A DNA stretch of 34,131 nt from Dehalococcoidia bacterium (GTDB taxonomy: Bacteria > Chloroflexota > Dehalococcoidia > GIF9 > UBA5629), in assembly GCA_016927965.1 (NCBI GenBank), contig JAFGLP010000180.1, positions 1-34,131 of the forward strand, written 5' to 3'. Both the position numbers and the translations under genes were made by a program. The notes under the pieces are model-generated. The model was not told the origin of the DNA. It ran no database searches and saw nothing but the letters and a program-made list of their open reading frames with translations. Positions 1-6,294 of the stretch are shown one piece after another. Every line of letters starts with the position of its first letter. The stretch's first letter is position 1.

Positions 1-992
1 GAGCTGAAGTGGTGGGTAAAGTGTTACAGAAAATGGAGAGGCCGTCGGCAATCCATTACCTGGGTATGGGCAAGCTCCAGGAGTTGATCCGGCTGAAAGA
101 CGAACTGCGTTTCGACACTGCCATCTTTAATGACGAGCTAGCTCCTAGGCAGCAGCGCAACCTTGAGGATGCGTTGGGGGTCAAAGTGATAGACCGTACT
201 GCCCTTATACTTGATATATTCGCGCGTCATGCAAGAACCAGCGAAGGCAAATTGCAGGTAGAACTGGCCCAGCACCAGTACCTGTTGCCCCGATTAGCGG
301 GGCAGTGGAGCCATCTGGAAAGGCTGGGAGGTGGGATTGGCACCAGGGGACCGGGTGAGGCGCAGATTGAGACTGATAGAAGGCTAATACGCAACAAGAT
401 TACAGCCATCAAGAAACAAATCGAGGCTGTCAGACGTCACCGGGATCTCTACAGGAGGAAAAGGAAGCGATCAAATATTCCTCTGGTTGCTCTGGTCGGT
501 TATACCAATGCCGGCAAAAGCACGCTGTTAAACTCTATCAGCAAAGCCGAGGTGCTTACCGAAGACAAGCTTTTTTCTACGCTGGACCCTGTTACGCGCC
601 GGCTGTGCCTAGCGGATGGCCGGATGATATTATTAACCGACACGGTAGGGTTTATCCATAAGCTTCCGCTTCTGATAGTCGCTGCGTTTCATGCCACCCT
701 AGAGGAGCTTGAAGAAGCTGACATCTTATTGCAGGTGGTTGATATAACAAATCCCGACGCCGTCAGCCAGAGTAGTACAGTTGACCAGATATTAAAAGAG
801 CTAAAATTGGAAGATAAACCCAAAATTACGGTGATTAATAAGATGGATATGGTAGTGGAAAGCATCGAGCAGGCCCGCGATATCGCTTTTTTAATAAAAT
901 CGCCGCCGGAGTCGACCATCATGGTCTCGGCATTTAAAAACTGGAACCTTGACCAGTTGCTGAAAAAAATCGAGTCGTTTCTGGTATGGTAA
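1..992 (+). CDS. hflX: GTPase HflX, 5' end cut by window edge
   Basis: HflX is a ribosome-associated GTPase that splits stalled or stressed 70S ribosomes. The frame is open to the left edge. The first possible start is GTG at 9, but the codons before it (Ala-Glu) continue the usual HflX N-terminal domain, so perhaps 40-90 residues are missing (family length about 420, 327 visible from 9). Counting from that GTG, the Gly-rich linker GGGIGTRGPGE is near 107-117, the P-loop GYTNAGKS at 164-171, then the DTVGF G3 motif and NKMD as G4. A basic coiled-coil-like stretch lies at about 125-155. The stop overlaps the start of a decayed gene downstream, as in an operon. Identity is secure; only the true start is unknown. 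Confidence 0.96.
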   Translation, partial: AEVVGKVLQKMERPSAIHYLGMGKLQELIRLKDELRFDTAIFNDELAPRQQRNLEDALGVKVIDRTALILDIFARHARTSEGKLQVELAQHQYLLPRLAGQWSHLERLGGGIGTRGPGEAQIETDRRLIRNKITAIKKQIEAVRRHRDLYRRKRKRSNIPLVALVGYTNAGKSTLLNSISKAEVLTEDKLFSTLDPVTRRLCLADGRMILLTDTVGFIHKLPLLIVAAFHATLEELEEADILLQVVDITNPDAVSQSSTVDQILKELKLEDKPKITVINKMDMVVESIEQARDIAFLIKSPPESTIMVSAFKNWNLDQLLKKIESFLVW

Positions 993-1466
993 GAAATAAC
1001 GAAATTCCAATTTGGACAGAGGAATAATTAAAGAATGGATTCCAGAGATATTTTAATGAGAATGGGCATTATCCCAGTGCACTTGAAATTGATGCTTGTT
1101 CCTATTTATGTACATCCAGATTAATTCAGCTAAAATTCGGAGGACTTATAAAACTGAGGGGGGTGTTGGGATTACCTGAAGTAAATTATGGCGTAGGCAA
1201 ACAGAGGAAGAAGATATGGTCTGAATCTGACCGGTCATGGCATAATTGGTAATTTAAATTCTAAAATGCGAAAGTATCACGACTTTCAAAGGAAGCTATT
1301 TTTTGTTATCACCGGTGGCGAATTTACGCAATTAGAAATTGATAATTTGGTAAGCAGGAGAATTAAACAAAGAATAGAGCAGAAAATGAAATGTACTTGC
1401 TTAGTTAAGTTTAAAAAACAAATCAGCAAAATCAAGCCGTTAGGGATACATAGTGAAAAAGCGTAA
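986..1466 (+). pseudogene. decayed gene translationally coupled to hflX
   Basis: An ATG at 986 overlaps the hflX stop and opens a frame that reads IPIWTEE, then a TAA at 1025, then continues in the same frame for 74 codons to 1252 with GHYPSALEID, FGGLIKLRG and LGLPEVNYG motifs. The homologous C-terminal part appears in another frame upstream of and through the ATG at 1266: GNLNSKMRKY, then FFVITGGEFTQLEIDNL. From memory these match the two ends of a small uncharacterised bacterial protein family (N-terminal FGGL-type helical repeat, C-terminal nuclease-like domain containing a GCLNSKM-type motif). The middle (about 60-80 residues) is missing and the frame changes between the halves. One nonsense mutation plus an internal deletion or frameshift make it non-functional. 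Family assignment is from recalled motifs; the decay is visible directly. Confidence 0.6.
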
Positions 1467-1491
1467 TTTACCATGTCGCACACTGTATCTT

Positions 1492-1520
1492 TTGCGACAT
1501 AGAAGTGATGGGGTTATAAT
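1492..1520 (+). promoter_or_regulatory. sigma-70-type promoter of xerD, apparently leaderless
   Basis: TTGCGA at 1492-1497, a 17-base spacer and a perfect TATAAT at 1515-1520. The ATG of the recombinase is at 1527, only 6 bases after the -10 box, so transcription would begin at or beside the start codon. No Shine-Dalgarno sequence precedes the ATG. Confidence 0.7.
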
Positions 1521-1526
1521 AGGATA

Positions 1527-2477
1527 ATGCAAGAAGCGACTGACAATAACAGTCATCTGCACGTTCTTGTAAATGATTTTCTGGAATACTTGACTGTTGA
1601 AAAATCGCTGTCAAATCTGACAATCAGAAATTACCGTCAATACCTGCTGCGTCTGTTACAATGGATCAAAGAAAACGATATCTCTATGTCTCCTGCTTCA
1701 ATCAACCTGGGTTTAATAAGCAAGTTCCGCGTGTATATGGCAAATTTTAAAACCAACAAGGGATTTCCTTTGAAAAAAGCTACTCAGACTTATCATATTA
1801 TTGCTATCAGGTCGTTTTTACGCTACCTAGGCACACGCAGGGACCTCCAGGTGCTCAATCCTGACAAAATCGACCTGCCCAGGACGGAGTCCAGGATCGT
1901 GGAATTTCTTACTCTTGACCAGGTATCGCGGCTGCTGGAAGCACCGGAGATATCCGATATTATCGGACTCAGGGATCGCACTATATTGGAGCTGCTTTTC
2001 AGCACCGGGTTGCGTGTATCTGAACTGGCCAGGCTAAACCGTGACCAGATCAATTTTGATACCAGAGAATTTGCTGTAAAAGGCAAAGGCAGCAAAGTAC
2101 GTATCGTATTCATGTCGGATACGGCAAGCGAATGGCTTAAGAGATATCTGGCTATGAGACCGGACAGGTATGCTCCGCTGTTTATCCGTTACAGCCGCGA
2201 CCGTTCCGAACTCAAAAACGGCGAAAAAATGCGCCTGACCACCCGTTCTATAGAGCGCATCGTTAAAAAATACTCGAAAAAAGCTGGTTTGCCCGTGGAT
2301 GCCCATCCGCATACGCTGAGGCATTCCTTTGCCACCGACCTGCTGATTGCAGGGGCCGACCTGAGGTCGGTGCAGGAGATGCTGGGCCATGAGAGCATAC
2401 GCACGACCCAGGTCTACACGCATGTAACCAACCGGCACCTCAAAGAGGTCTACCGGAAGTACCACGACCGAAAATAA
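1527..2477 (+). CDS. xerD: tyrosine site-specific recombinase, XerC/XerD type
   Basis: 316 residues, the usual Xer length. An N-terminal SAM-like core-binding domain (about 10-105) is followed by the catalytic domain. Catalytic residues can be placed: Arg163 in GLRVSEL, a Lys in GKGSK (187-190), His262 and Arg265 in HTLRHSFATDL, His288 in LGHES and nucleophile Tyr297 in TTQVYTH. Xer recombinases resolve chromosome dimers at dif. The arrangement beside hflX and trxB looks like core genome and not like a phage integrase, although it lies about 3 kb from the tRNA-Arg island, whose own integrase is absent. Whether it is XerC, XerD or a single XerA-like enzyme cannot be decided here. trxB follows after 32 bases and may be co-transcribed. 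The start at 1527 is supported by the promoter immediately before it. Confidence 0.88.
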   Translation: MQEATDNNSHLHVLVNDFLEYLTVEKSLSNLTIRNYRQYLLRLLQWIKENDISMSPASINLGLISKFRVYMANFKTNKGFPLKKATQTYHIIAIRSFLRYLGTRRDLQVLNPDKIDLPRTESRIVEFLTLDQVSRLLEAPEISDIIGLRDRTILELLFSTGLRVSELARLNRDQINFDTREFAVKGKGSKVRIVFMSDTASEWLKRYLAMRPDRYAPLFIRYSRDRSELKNGEKMRLTTRSIERIVKKYSKKAGLPVDAHPHTLRHSFATDLLIAGADLRSVQEMLGHESIRTTQVYTHVTNRHLKEVYRKYHDRK

Positions 2478-2509
2478 TATTATGTCTACTAAGTAAAGGG
2501 GGGACAGTT

Positions 2510-3430
2510 ATGCGGGAATATGAAGTTGTTATCTTGGGTGGGGGCCCTGCCGGTCTGACGGCGGGACTCTACTCTTCTAGGTATGGAATAAAAACCGTAT
2601 TGATAGAGCGAGGCATGTTCGGCGGCAAGATCGTCAATGCCAGGCACGTCGAAAACTACCCCGGTTTTCCGCTGGGCATCTCGGGCATGGATTTAGGTCA
2701 GCAGATGTATGAGCAGGCAATGCGCTTCGGTTTGACTGTAGAAACTGCCGAAGTCAATGCCATTGAAATGACGGACGGCCTTTTTATTGTGGCAGCGGAT
2801 GATGAGAAGTACCAGACAAAAGCTGTTATAGTTGCCACCGGTGCCAACGACCGCAAACTAGGAATTGACGGCGAGAAACGCCTGACCGGGCGCGGCATTT
2901 CATACTGCGCCACCTGCGATGGGTTCCTTTTTAAAAATAAGGCAGTGGCTGTGGTCGGAGGTGGAGATACCGCCCTTTCCGATGCGCTGGAACTGGCTGA
3001 ACATGCCGGGGAGGTTTATATTATCCACCGGCGTGACCAGCTTCGTGGCAGTGAGGTATTGCAGAAGTCAGTGTTATCAAATCCCAAGATAAAAATGGTT
3101 TGGGATACTGTGATCGAAGGCATTACAGGCGAACAGAAGCTTGGGGTACTCAACCTGCGTAATAAGAAGACTGATGCCACAACAGAATTGAAAGTCGACG
3201 GTCTTTTTGTAGCTGTAGGCATGGTTCCCAACAGCGGTTTGGTAGAAGGGCTGGCAAAGCTGGATGAAAACGGTAGTATTATTACCGACGAACTAATGTG
3301 CACCAGCGTCCGCGGCGTATATGCCGCCGGCGATATCAGGAGAAACTCGGCCCGTCAGGTGGTGACTGCGGTCGGAGACGGCGCTACAGCTGCAAAATCC
3401 GCCTTCCGTTACATCAAGGGACAGGATTGA
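2510..3430 (+). CDS. trxB: thioredoxin-disulfide reductase
   Basis: 306 residues, typical for the low-molecular-weight bacterial enzyme that passes electrons from NADPH through FAD to thioredoxin. The FAD-binding GGGPAGLTAGLYSSR lies at the N-terminus (about 10-24), the redox disulfide CATC at 133-136, the second dinucleotide fold GGGDTA at about 150-155 with the NADPH-selective HRR motif near 173-175, and the C-terminal FAD contact GVYAAGDIR. A strong AAGGGGGG Shine-Dalgarno lies upstream of the ATG. It follows the recombinase by 32 bases on the same strand. All active-site motifs are intact, so the assignment is firm; a ferredoxin- or flavodoxin-linked variant is less likely because the HRR motif is present. 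Confidence 0.95.
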   Translation: MREYEVVILGGGPAGLTAGLYSSRYGIKTVLIERGMFGGKIVNARHVENYPGFPLGISGMDLGQQMYEQAMRFGLTVETAEVNAIEMTDGLFIVAADDEKYQTKAVIVATGANDRKLGIDGEKRLTGRGISYCATCDGFLFKNKAVAVVGGGDTALSDALELAEHAGEVYIIHRRDQLRGSEVLQKSVLSNPKIKMVWDTVIEGITGEQKLGVLNLRNKKTDATTELKVDGLFVAVGMVPNSGLVEGLAKLDENGSIITDELMCTSVRGVYAAGDIRRNSARQVVTAVGDGATAAKSAFRYIKGQD

Positions 3431-3473
3431 TAGAATCAGCGTATTACTTCTTTTATGGGTATTTATTTCCGTA

Positions 3474-4091
3474 CTAGACGGTTTTAGGAAGCCTGGTCAG
3501 TCCCCATACATTAAATTGCCCGGGTACAATCTCTAATTGTTCGCCCACCTGAAAGCCGTGTGTGGCATAAAACTTAATGTCGATTTCCGTGTTGGTTTCC
3601 AGATAACAGGTAATTCCTTCTCTATCCGCCCTTTGCAGCATGGGACTTATCAATTGGCTTCCGATTCCTTTGCCCTGCCAGCCGGTATCAATGCCCAGGA
3701 ACAAGAGATAATAATGCTTGTCCTTCATCAGGTTTTTATGCATTGGCGCAATACAGCTAACCATGTTCATAAGTCTACTGAATGGTTCCTTCCCCATAGT
3801 TTGAGGCAATTGGCTGCGTGGGTCATAGTCGGATGATTTTGCCGATTCAGGCTCGAAACCAAGCCAGCGCCAGATAGCAACGCCTCTAAATAAATTGGTG
3901 GTTAACATCTGTCCATCTGCAGCCGCATGCTGAAGGTTGGGTAAAAAGAAACGTTTGCCAGATTCTCGGCGGTCTTTTTCATCAGGGAACAAATAAAGCA
4001 GAAGAGGGTCTTGATAAAATGCCCGCATTAACAGTTCGGCTGCGTCGTTCAGTTTTCCTATGGGTAACCTAGTTATGGTAGTATCAGTCAT
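3474..4091 (-). CDS. GNAT-family N-acetyltransferase
   Basis: 205 residues. The acetyl-CoA pyrophosphate-binding motif A is clear: GWQGKGIGSQLI at about residues 136-147, preceded by the LLFLGID beta strand and followed by CYLETN and FYATHGF, the typical GNAT C-terminal half. The N-terminus (ITRLPIGKLNDAAELLMRAF) fits the opening strand and helix. It resembles the group of GNATs annotated as acting on small molecules or antibiotics, but no substrate can be inferred. Its start lies 21 bases after the rlmB stop on the same strand, and GGTGGAAG precedes the ATG, so an rlmB-GNAT operon is likely. Confidence 0.8.
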   Translation of the reverse strand: MTDTTITRLPIGKLNDAAELLMRAFYQDPLLLYLFPDEKDRRESGKRFFLPNLQHAAADGQMLTTNLFRGVAIWRWLGFEPESAKSSDYDPRSQLPQTMGKEPFSRLMNMVSCIAPMHKNLMKDKHYYLLFLGIDTGWQGKGIGSQLISPMLQRADREGITCYLETNTEIDIKFYATHGFQVGEQLEIVPGQFNVWGLTRLPKTV

Positions 4092-4112
4092 TCTACTTCC
4101 ACCTTATCGATA

Positions 4113-4853
4113 TTATCGTCTCTGTTTCAATGCTTCATACATTACTACCGCAGCGGCAACAGATGCGTTGAGAGAGCCTATTTGACCTCTCATTGGTATT
4201 GATGCTAGGCTGTCGCATCTTTTCTTGACTAGGTCAGATATTCCCCTTCCCTCTCCGCCAATAATAATCGCTGTAGGCAGCCTGTAATCGATCCTGTCAT
4301 AGGATGTCTTTCCACTCATGTCAATGCCGATTGCCCAGATGTTTTTTTTCTGCAAGCTTATTATTGATTGCGCTATATTGCTAACCCTGGCCACTGATAC
4401 ATACTCAACCGCGCCGGCGGAAGCTTTAATTACTGCGGGCGTCAGTCCGACCGCCCGGCGTTCCCGGATGACAACTCCGTGTATGCCGGTAGCTTCTGCT
4501 GTCCTGAGAATGGCGCCGAAATTATGTGGGTCTTCAATACCGTCCAGCACAAGGTAAAGCGGATTCTCGTTTTTAGCCCTTGAAATATCGAACAGGTCAT
4601 TTATTTCTATATATTCTTTGGCACGTGCCAGGGCGATTATGCCCTGGTTGGCACCGGTGCTGCTTTCCTTTGCAATATCCTTTTTATCGGCATACATAAT
4701 ACCGATGCCTTTGGAACTGGCCAGTTCCAGTATTTGAATAATAGGGCCCTGGTTTCTAACATTTTTGTCGATCAGAATTTTGCTGATTGAACGGTTTGCC
4801 CGCAAGGCCTCTATGATGGGATTGCGCCCTTCAATAATCTCCATGGTGCTCAA
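4113..4853 (-). CDS. rlmB: 23S rRNA (guanosine-2'-O-)-methyltransferase RlmB, TrmH/SpoU family
   Basis: 246 residues, the usual RlmB length. An N-terminal substrate-binding domain (about 1-75) precedes the knotted SPOUT methyltransferase fold. Motif 1 is DGIEDPHNFGAILRTAEA with Asn111 and Arg117; motif 2 is IIIGGEGRGI with Glu201; motif 3 is IPMRGQIGSLNASVAAA with the SLNAS knot sequence at 227-231. The family methylates G2251 in the 23S peptidyl-transferase loop using S-adenosylmethionine. The frame opens with TTG at 4853, with ATG at 4844 as the alternative; neither has a clear Shine-Dalgarno, and a TATAAT lies just upstream. A TrmH-like tRNA methyltransferase is a less likely alternative. 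Confidence 0.9.
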   Translation of the reverse strand: MSTMEIIEGRNPIIEALRANRSISKILIDKNVRNQGPIIQILELASSKGIGIMYADKKDIAKESSTGANQGIIALARAKEYIEINDLFDISRAKNENPLYLVLDGIEDPHNFGAILRTAEATGIHGVVIRERRAVGLTPAVIKASAGAVEYVSVARVSNIAQSIISLQKKNIWAIGIDMSGKTSYDRIDYRLPTAIIIGGEGRGISDLVKKRCDSLASIPMRGQIGSLNASVAAAVVMYEALKQRR

Positions 4854-4858
4854 TGAAT

Positions 4859-4864
4859 ATTATA
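4859..4864 (-). promoter_or_regulatory. -10 box of rlmB
   Basis: TATAAT reads on the minus strand 5 bases before the TTG start and 14 before the ATG. No good -35 box is seen at 17 bases. The transcript leader would be about 0-10 bases, too short for a ribosome-binding site. Confidence 0.4.
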
Positions 4865-4944
4865 CTTGATAAGCCGGTTTACCATTCAGACACACAGACA
4901 AAGCCCAATTTGTAAAAATAAAACCCTGTTTTATAAGTTTAAGA

Positions 4945-5019
<75 letters not shown>

Positions 5020-5071
5020 TCAACTAGAACGAAACTTCAACCTCGCTTGTCCCTACATCCAGCAATTTCAT

Positions 5072-5100
5072 AGTATAGCACAGCTAATCGTAGCTGTGAA
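5072..5100 (-). promoter_or_regulatory. promoter of tRNA-Met
   Basis: On the minus strand TTCACA (5100-5095), 17 bases, then TATACT (5077-5072). The expected start is about 45 bases before the mature tRNA. The -35 box and spacer overlap a perfect 7-base inverted repeat (CACAGCT at 5079-5085, AGCTGTG at 5092-5098). Confidence 0.6.
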
Positions 5101-5152
5101 GTACATATAAAACCACAGAGATACGGCGCTGAAGAGGAAACCAGGGTGCTAC

Positions 5153-5181
5153 TTGACTATACTGTCGATAATTATTAAAAT
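5153..5181 (+). promoter_or_regulatory. promoter of the FmdB-type gene
   Basis: TTGACT at 5153-5158, a 17-base spacer and TAAAAT at 5176-5181. The predicted transcription start (about 5188) is the first base of the CIRCE operator. Confidence 0.7.
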
Positions 5182-5187
5182 ATGAAA

Positions 5188-5214
5188 TTAGCACTCATGT
5201 TAATAGAGTGCTAA
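5188..5214 (+). promoter_or_regulatory. CIRCE operator (HrcA-binding inverted repeat)
   Basis: TTAGCACTC, nine bases, GAGTGCTAA: a perfect match to the CIRCE consensus bound by the heat-shock repressor HrcA. It begins at the predicted +1 of the promoter at 5153-5181 and ends 37 bases before the ATG at 5252, so bound HrcA would block initiation. CIRCE normally controls groESL and hrcA-dnaK operons; no chaperone gene is in this window. Confidence 0.9.
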
Positions 5215-5251
5215 TTTTTATAAGATCATAAGATGGCTCCTGGAGGGATAT

Positions 5252-5527
5252 ATGCCTATCTATCAGTATGTGTGCTCTAAGTGCAATACCAAGTTTGAGG
5301 TCAGGCAAAGCTTCAACGATGAGAATATTGCATCTTGTCCTTCGTGTAAATGCGAGTCAAGGCGTCTATTTGTACCTGTTCCCATTATTTTTAAAGGATC
5401 AGGTTTTTACGTTACCGACAGCAAGAGTTCTTCCCCCACGCAGCTTCCTGCCAAAATGGAGGGGGCGTCAAAGGAGGTTGCCGCTGCTGCCAGCGAACCC
5501 ACTGAGCCCAAAAAGGCGATAGTTTAA
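5252..5527 (+). CDS. FmdB-family zinc ribbon protein under CIRCE control
   Basis: 91 residues. The N-terminus MPIYQYVCSKCNTKFE with Cys8 and Cys11, then CPSC at Cys29 and Cys32, is the classic FmdB/CxxC_CxxC putative regulatory zinc ribbon. The C-terminal half is a low-complexity Ser/Ala/Glu/Pro tail that is probably disordered. GGAGGG at 5242-5247 sets the start. The biochemical role of this family is not established. Here the gene stands alone between a CIRCE-regulated promoter and tRNA-Arg, so it is probably induced by heat or protein-folding stress through HrcA; that is inference from the operator. Confidence 0.85.
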   Translation: MPIYQYVCSKCNTKFEVRQSFNDENIASCPSCKCESRRLFVPVPIIFKGSGFYVTDSKSSSPTQLPAKMEGASKEVAAAASEPTEPKKAIV

Positions 5528-5587
5528 GCCGGAAATTAATCTCTTTTTTATGCTGTTGCTCCAGTGTAATTGCATGTGTTAAACTCG

Positions 5588-5758
5588 TTACACGTCCCTG
5601 TAGCTCAGTTGGATAGAGCGGCTGCCTTCTAAGCAGCGGGTCGCGGGTTCGAATCCCTCCAGGGACGCCATATCTAAATTACAATCAGGTGCCTTTGCCT
5701 TGTTTTTACGCGAAACTTTCTTTGAAATTCTTATTTTGCTTAACGCTTGTCTTCCCAT
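5588..5758 (-). CDS. small basic ORF running from the island into the tRNA
   Basis: 56 codons on the minus strand: ATG at 5758 behind GAGGTG, a very basic N-terminus (MGRQALSKIRISKKVSRKNK), then a frame that reads antisense through the whole tRNA-Arg gene to a TAA at 5588. The first 30 residues are island DNA and the rest is tRNA antisense, so this is probably the 5' part of an island gene cut at the attachment site. It lies directly downstream of the excisionase-like gene. No family is recognised. A short repeat (TTTGCTTAACG) links its interior with the end of the upstream gene. Confidence 0.35.
   Translation of the reverse strand: MGRQALSKIRISKKVSRKNKAKAPDCNLDMASLEGFEPATRCLEGSRSIQLSYRDV
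5594..5670 (+). tRNA. tRNA-Arg(TCT), island integration site
   Basis: A complete cloverleaf of 77 bases with encoded CCA. The acceptor stem GTCCCTG pairs with CAGGGAC, the anticodon stem GCTGC/GCAGC encloses CTTCTAA with anticodon TCT (reads AGA/AGG), and the T arm is CGGG-rich with TTCGAAT. Its last 45 bases are duplicated far downstream (18517-18561), so this gene served as attB for an integrated element and was restored by it. Confidence 0.95.
5626..5670 (+). repeat. attachment site (attL), 3' end of tRNA-Arg
   Basis: These 45 bases, from the anticodon loop to the CCA end, are identical to 18517-18561, and the last 40 are identical to 18590-18629. Tyrosine integrases typically recombine at the 3' half of tRNA genes, leaving an intact tRNA at one end and a partial copy at the other. 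Confidence 0.85.
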
Positions 5759-5786
5759 TTAGATTCACCTCAATCCTAATAAATGC

Positions 5787-5981
5787 TTACCCATTTTGCT
5801 TAACGATCTTTCTGCCGACCTTTGGCTTCCGCCTTCGCTTGTAGCTCAAGTTCAACACGATCCAGTCACGTCCCAATCTCTTTCCTTCAATAGTTCCTGA
5901 TTCAAGCAGTCGTCTCACATGGGCCTGTGAAAGACCCAGCCTGTCCGCTGCTTCCTTGGTCCCTAACATTACTGGTTCCAT
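5787..5981 (-). CDS. excisionase-like helix-turn-helix protein
   Basis: 64 residues from ATG 5981. MLGTKEAADRLGLSQAHVRRL followed by IEGKRLGRDWIV is the MerR-like winged helix of the excisionase/HTH_17 family, and the C-terminus is a basic tail (KRRRKPKVGRKIVKQNG). Such proteins bend attachment-site DNA for excision or act as small regulators. It is the first gene inside the tRNA-Arg island, 117 bases from the tRNA end, where an xis gene is expected. The frame could start earlier at 6017, but the promoter TTGCTG-17-TATAAT places the RNA start at 5981, so the shorter form is preferred. Confidence 0.75.
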   Translation of the reverse strand: MEPVMLGTKEAADRLGLSQAHVRRLLESGTIEGKRLGRDWIVLNLSYKRRRKPKVGRKIVKQNG

Positions 5982-5988
5982 TAAAATC

Positions 5989-6017
5989 ATTATACACGCT
6001 AAAGCGCACTGCAGCAA
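5989..6017 (-). promoter_or_regulatory. promoter of the excisionase-like gene, apparently leaderless
   Basis: On the minus strand TTGCTG (6017-6012), a 17-base spacer and TATAAT (5994-5989). The ATG at 5981 follows after 7 bases, with no Shine-Dalgarno. Confidence 0.6.
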
Positions 6018-6294
6018 TCGTCGATTTATGTCAATAATATTTGCTGGTAACTTGTGATTTTGACTTTCCCTAATCTATAAATTGCTGTCATTTGGATATA
6101 TCCAGAATACTCTGTTTAGAGTACCCATAAGCGGCAAAGCCCCACATCAATAACCAAGGTGCCTGCAGATTGCATGGCCCGGCGCAAGTATTTATCTACG
6201 ATGGCAATGCCGCCATTCGTTCAAGATTTCCGGCTTTCTTTGAGCTCTGGGCTTTAGTATGTATTAAAGAGGGCGTCAACAGACGCCATCACAA
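6018..6294. other. intergenic, island left part
   Basis: Between the excisionase-like promoter and the sulfatase stop. No convincing gene, RNA or repeat is seen. It probably holds the 3' end of the sulfatase transcript. Confidence 0.5.

Noticed and set aside
2034..2465. 143-codon minus-strand frame inside xerD
   Set aside because: Lies entirely opposite a well-conserved gene; no motif or ribosome site; a codon-composition shadow.
1527..2477. XerD-like recombinase as the integrase of the tRNA-Arg island
   Set aside because: It lies 3 kb outside the repeats, beside core genes, and its length and motifs fit a housekeeping Xer protein.
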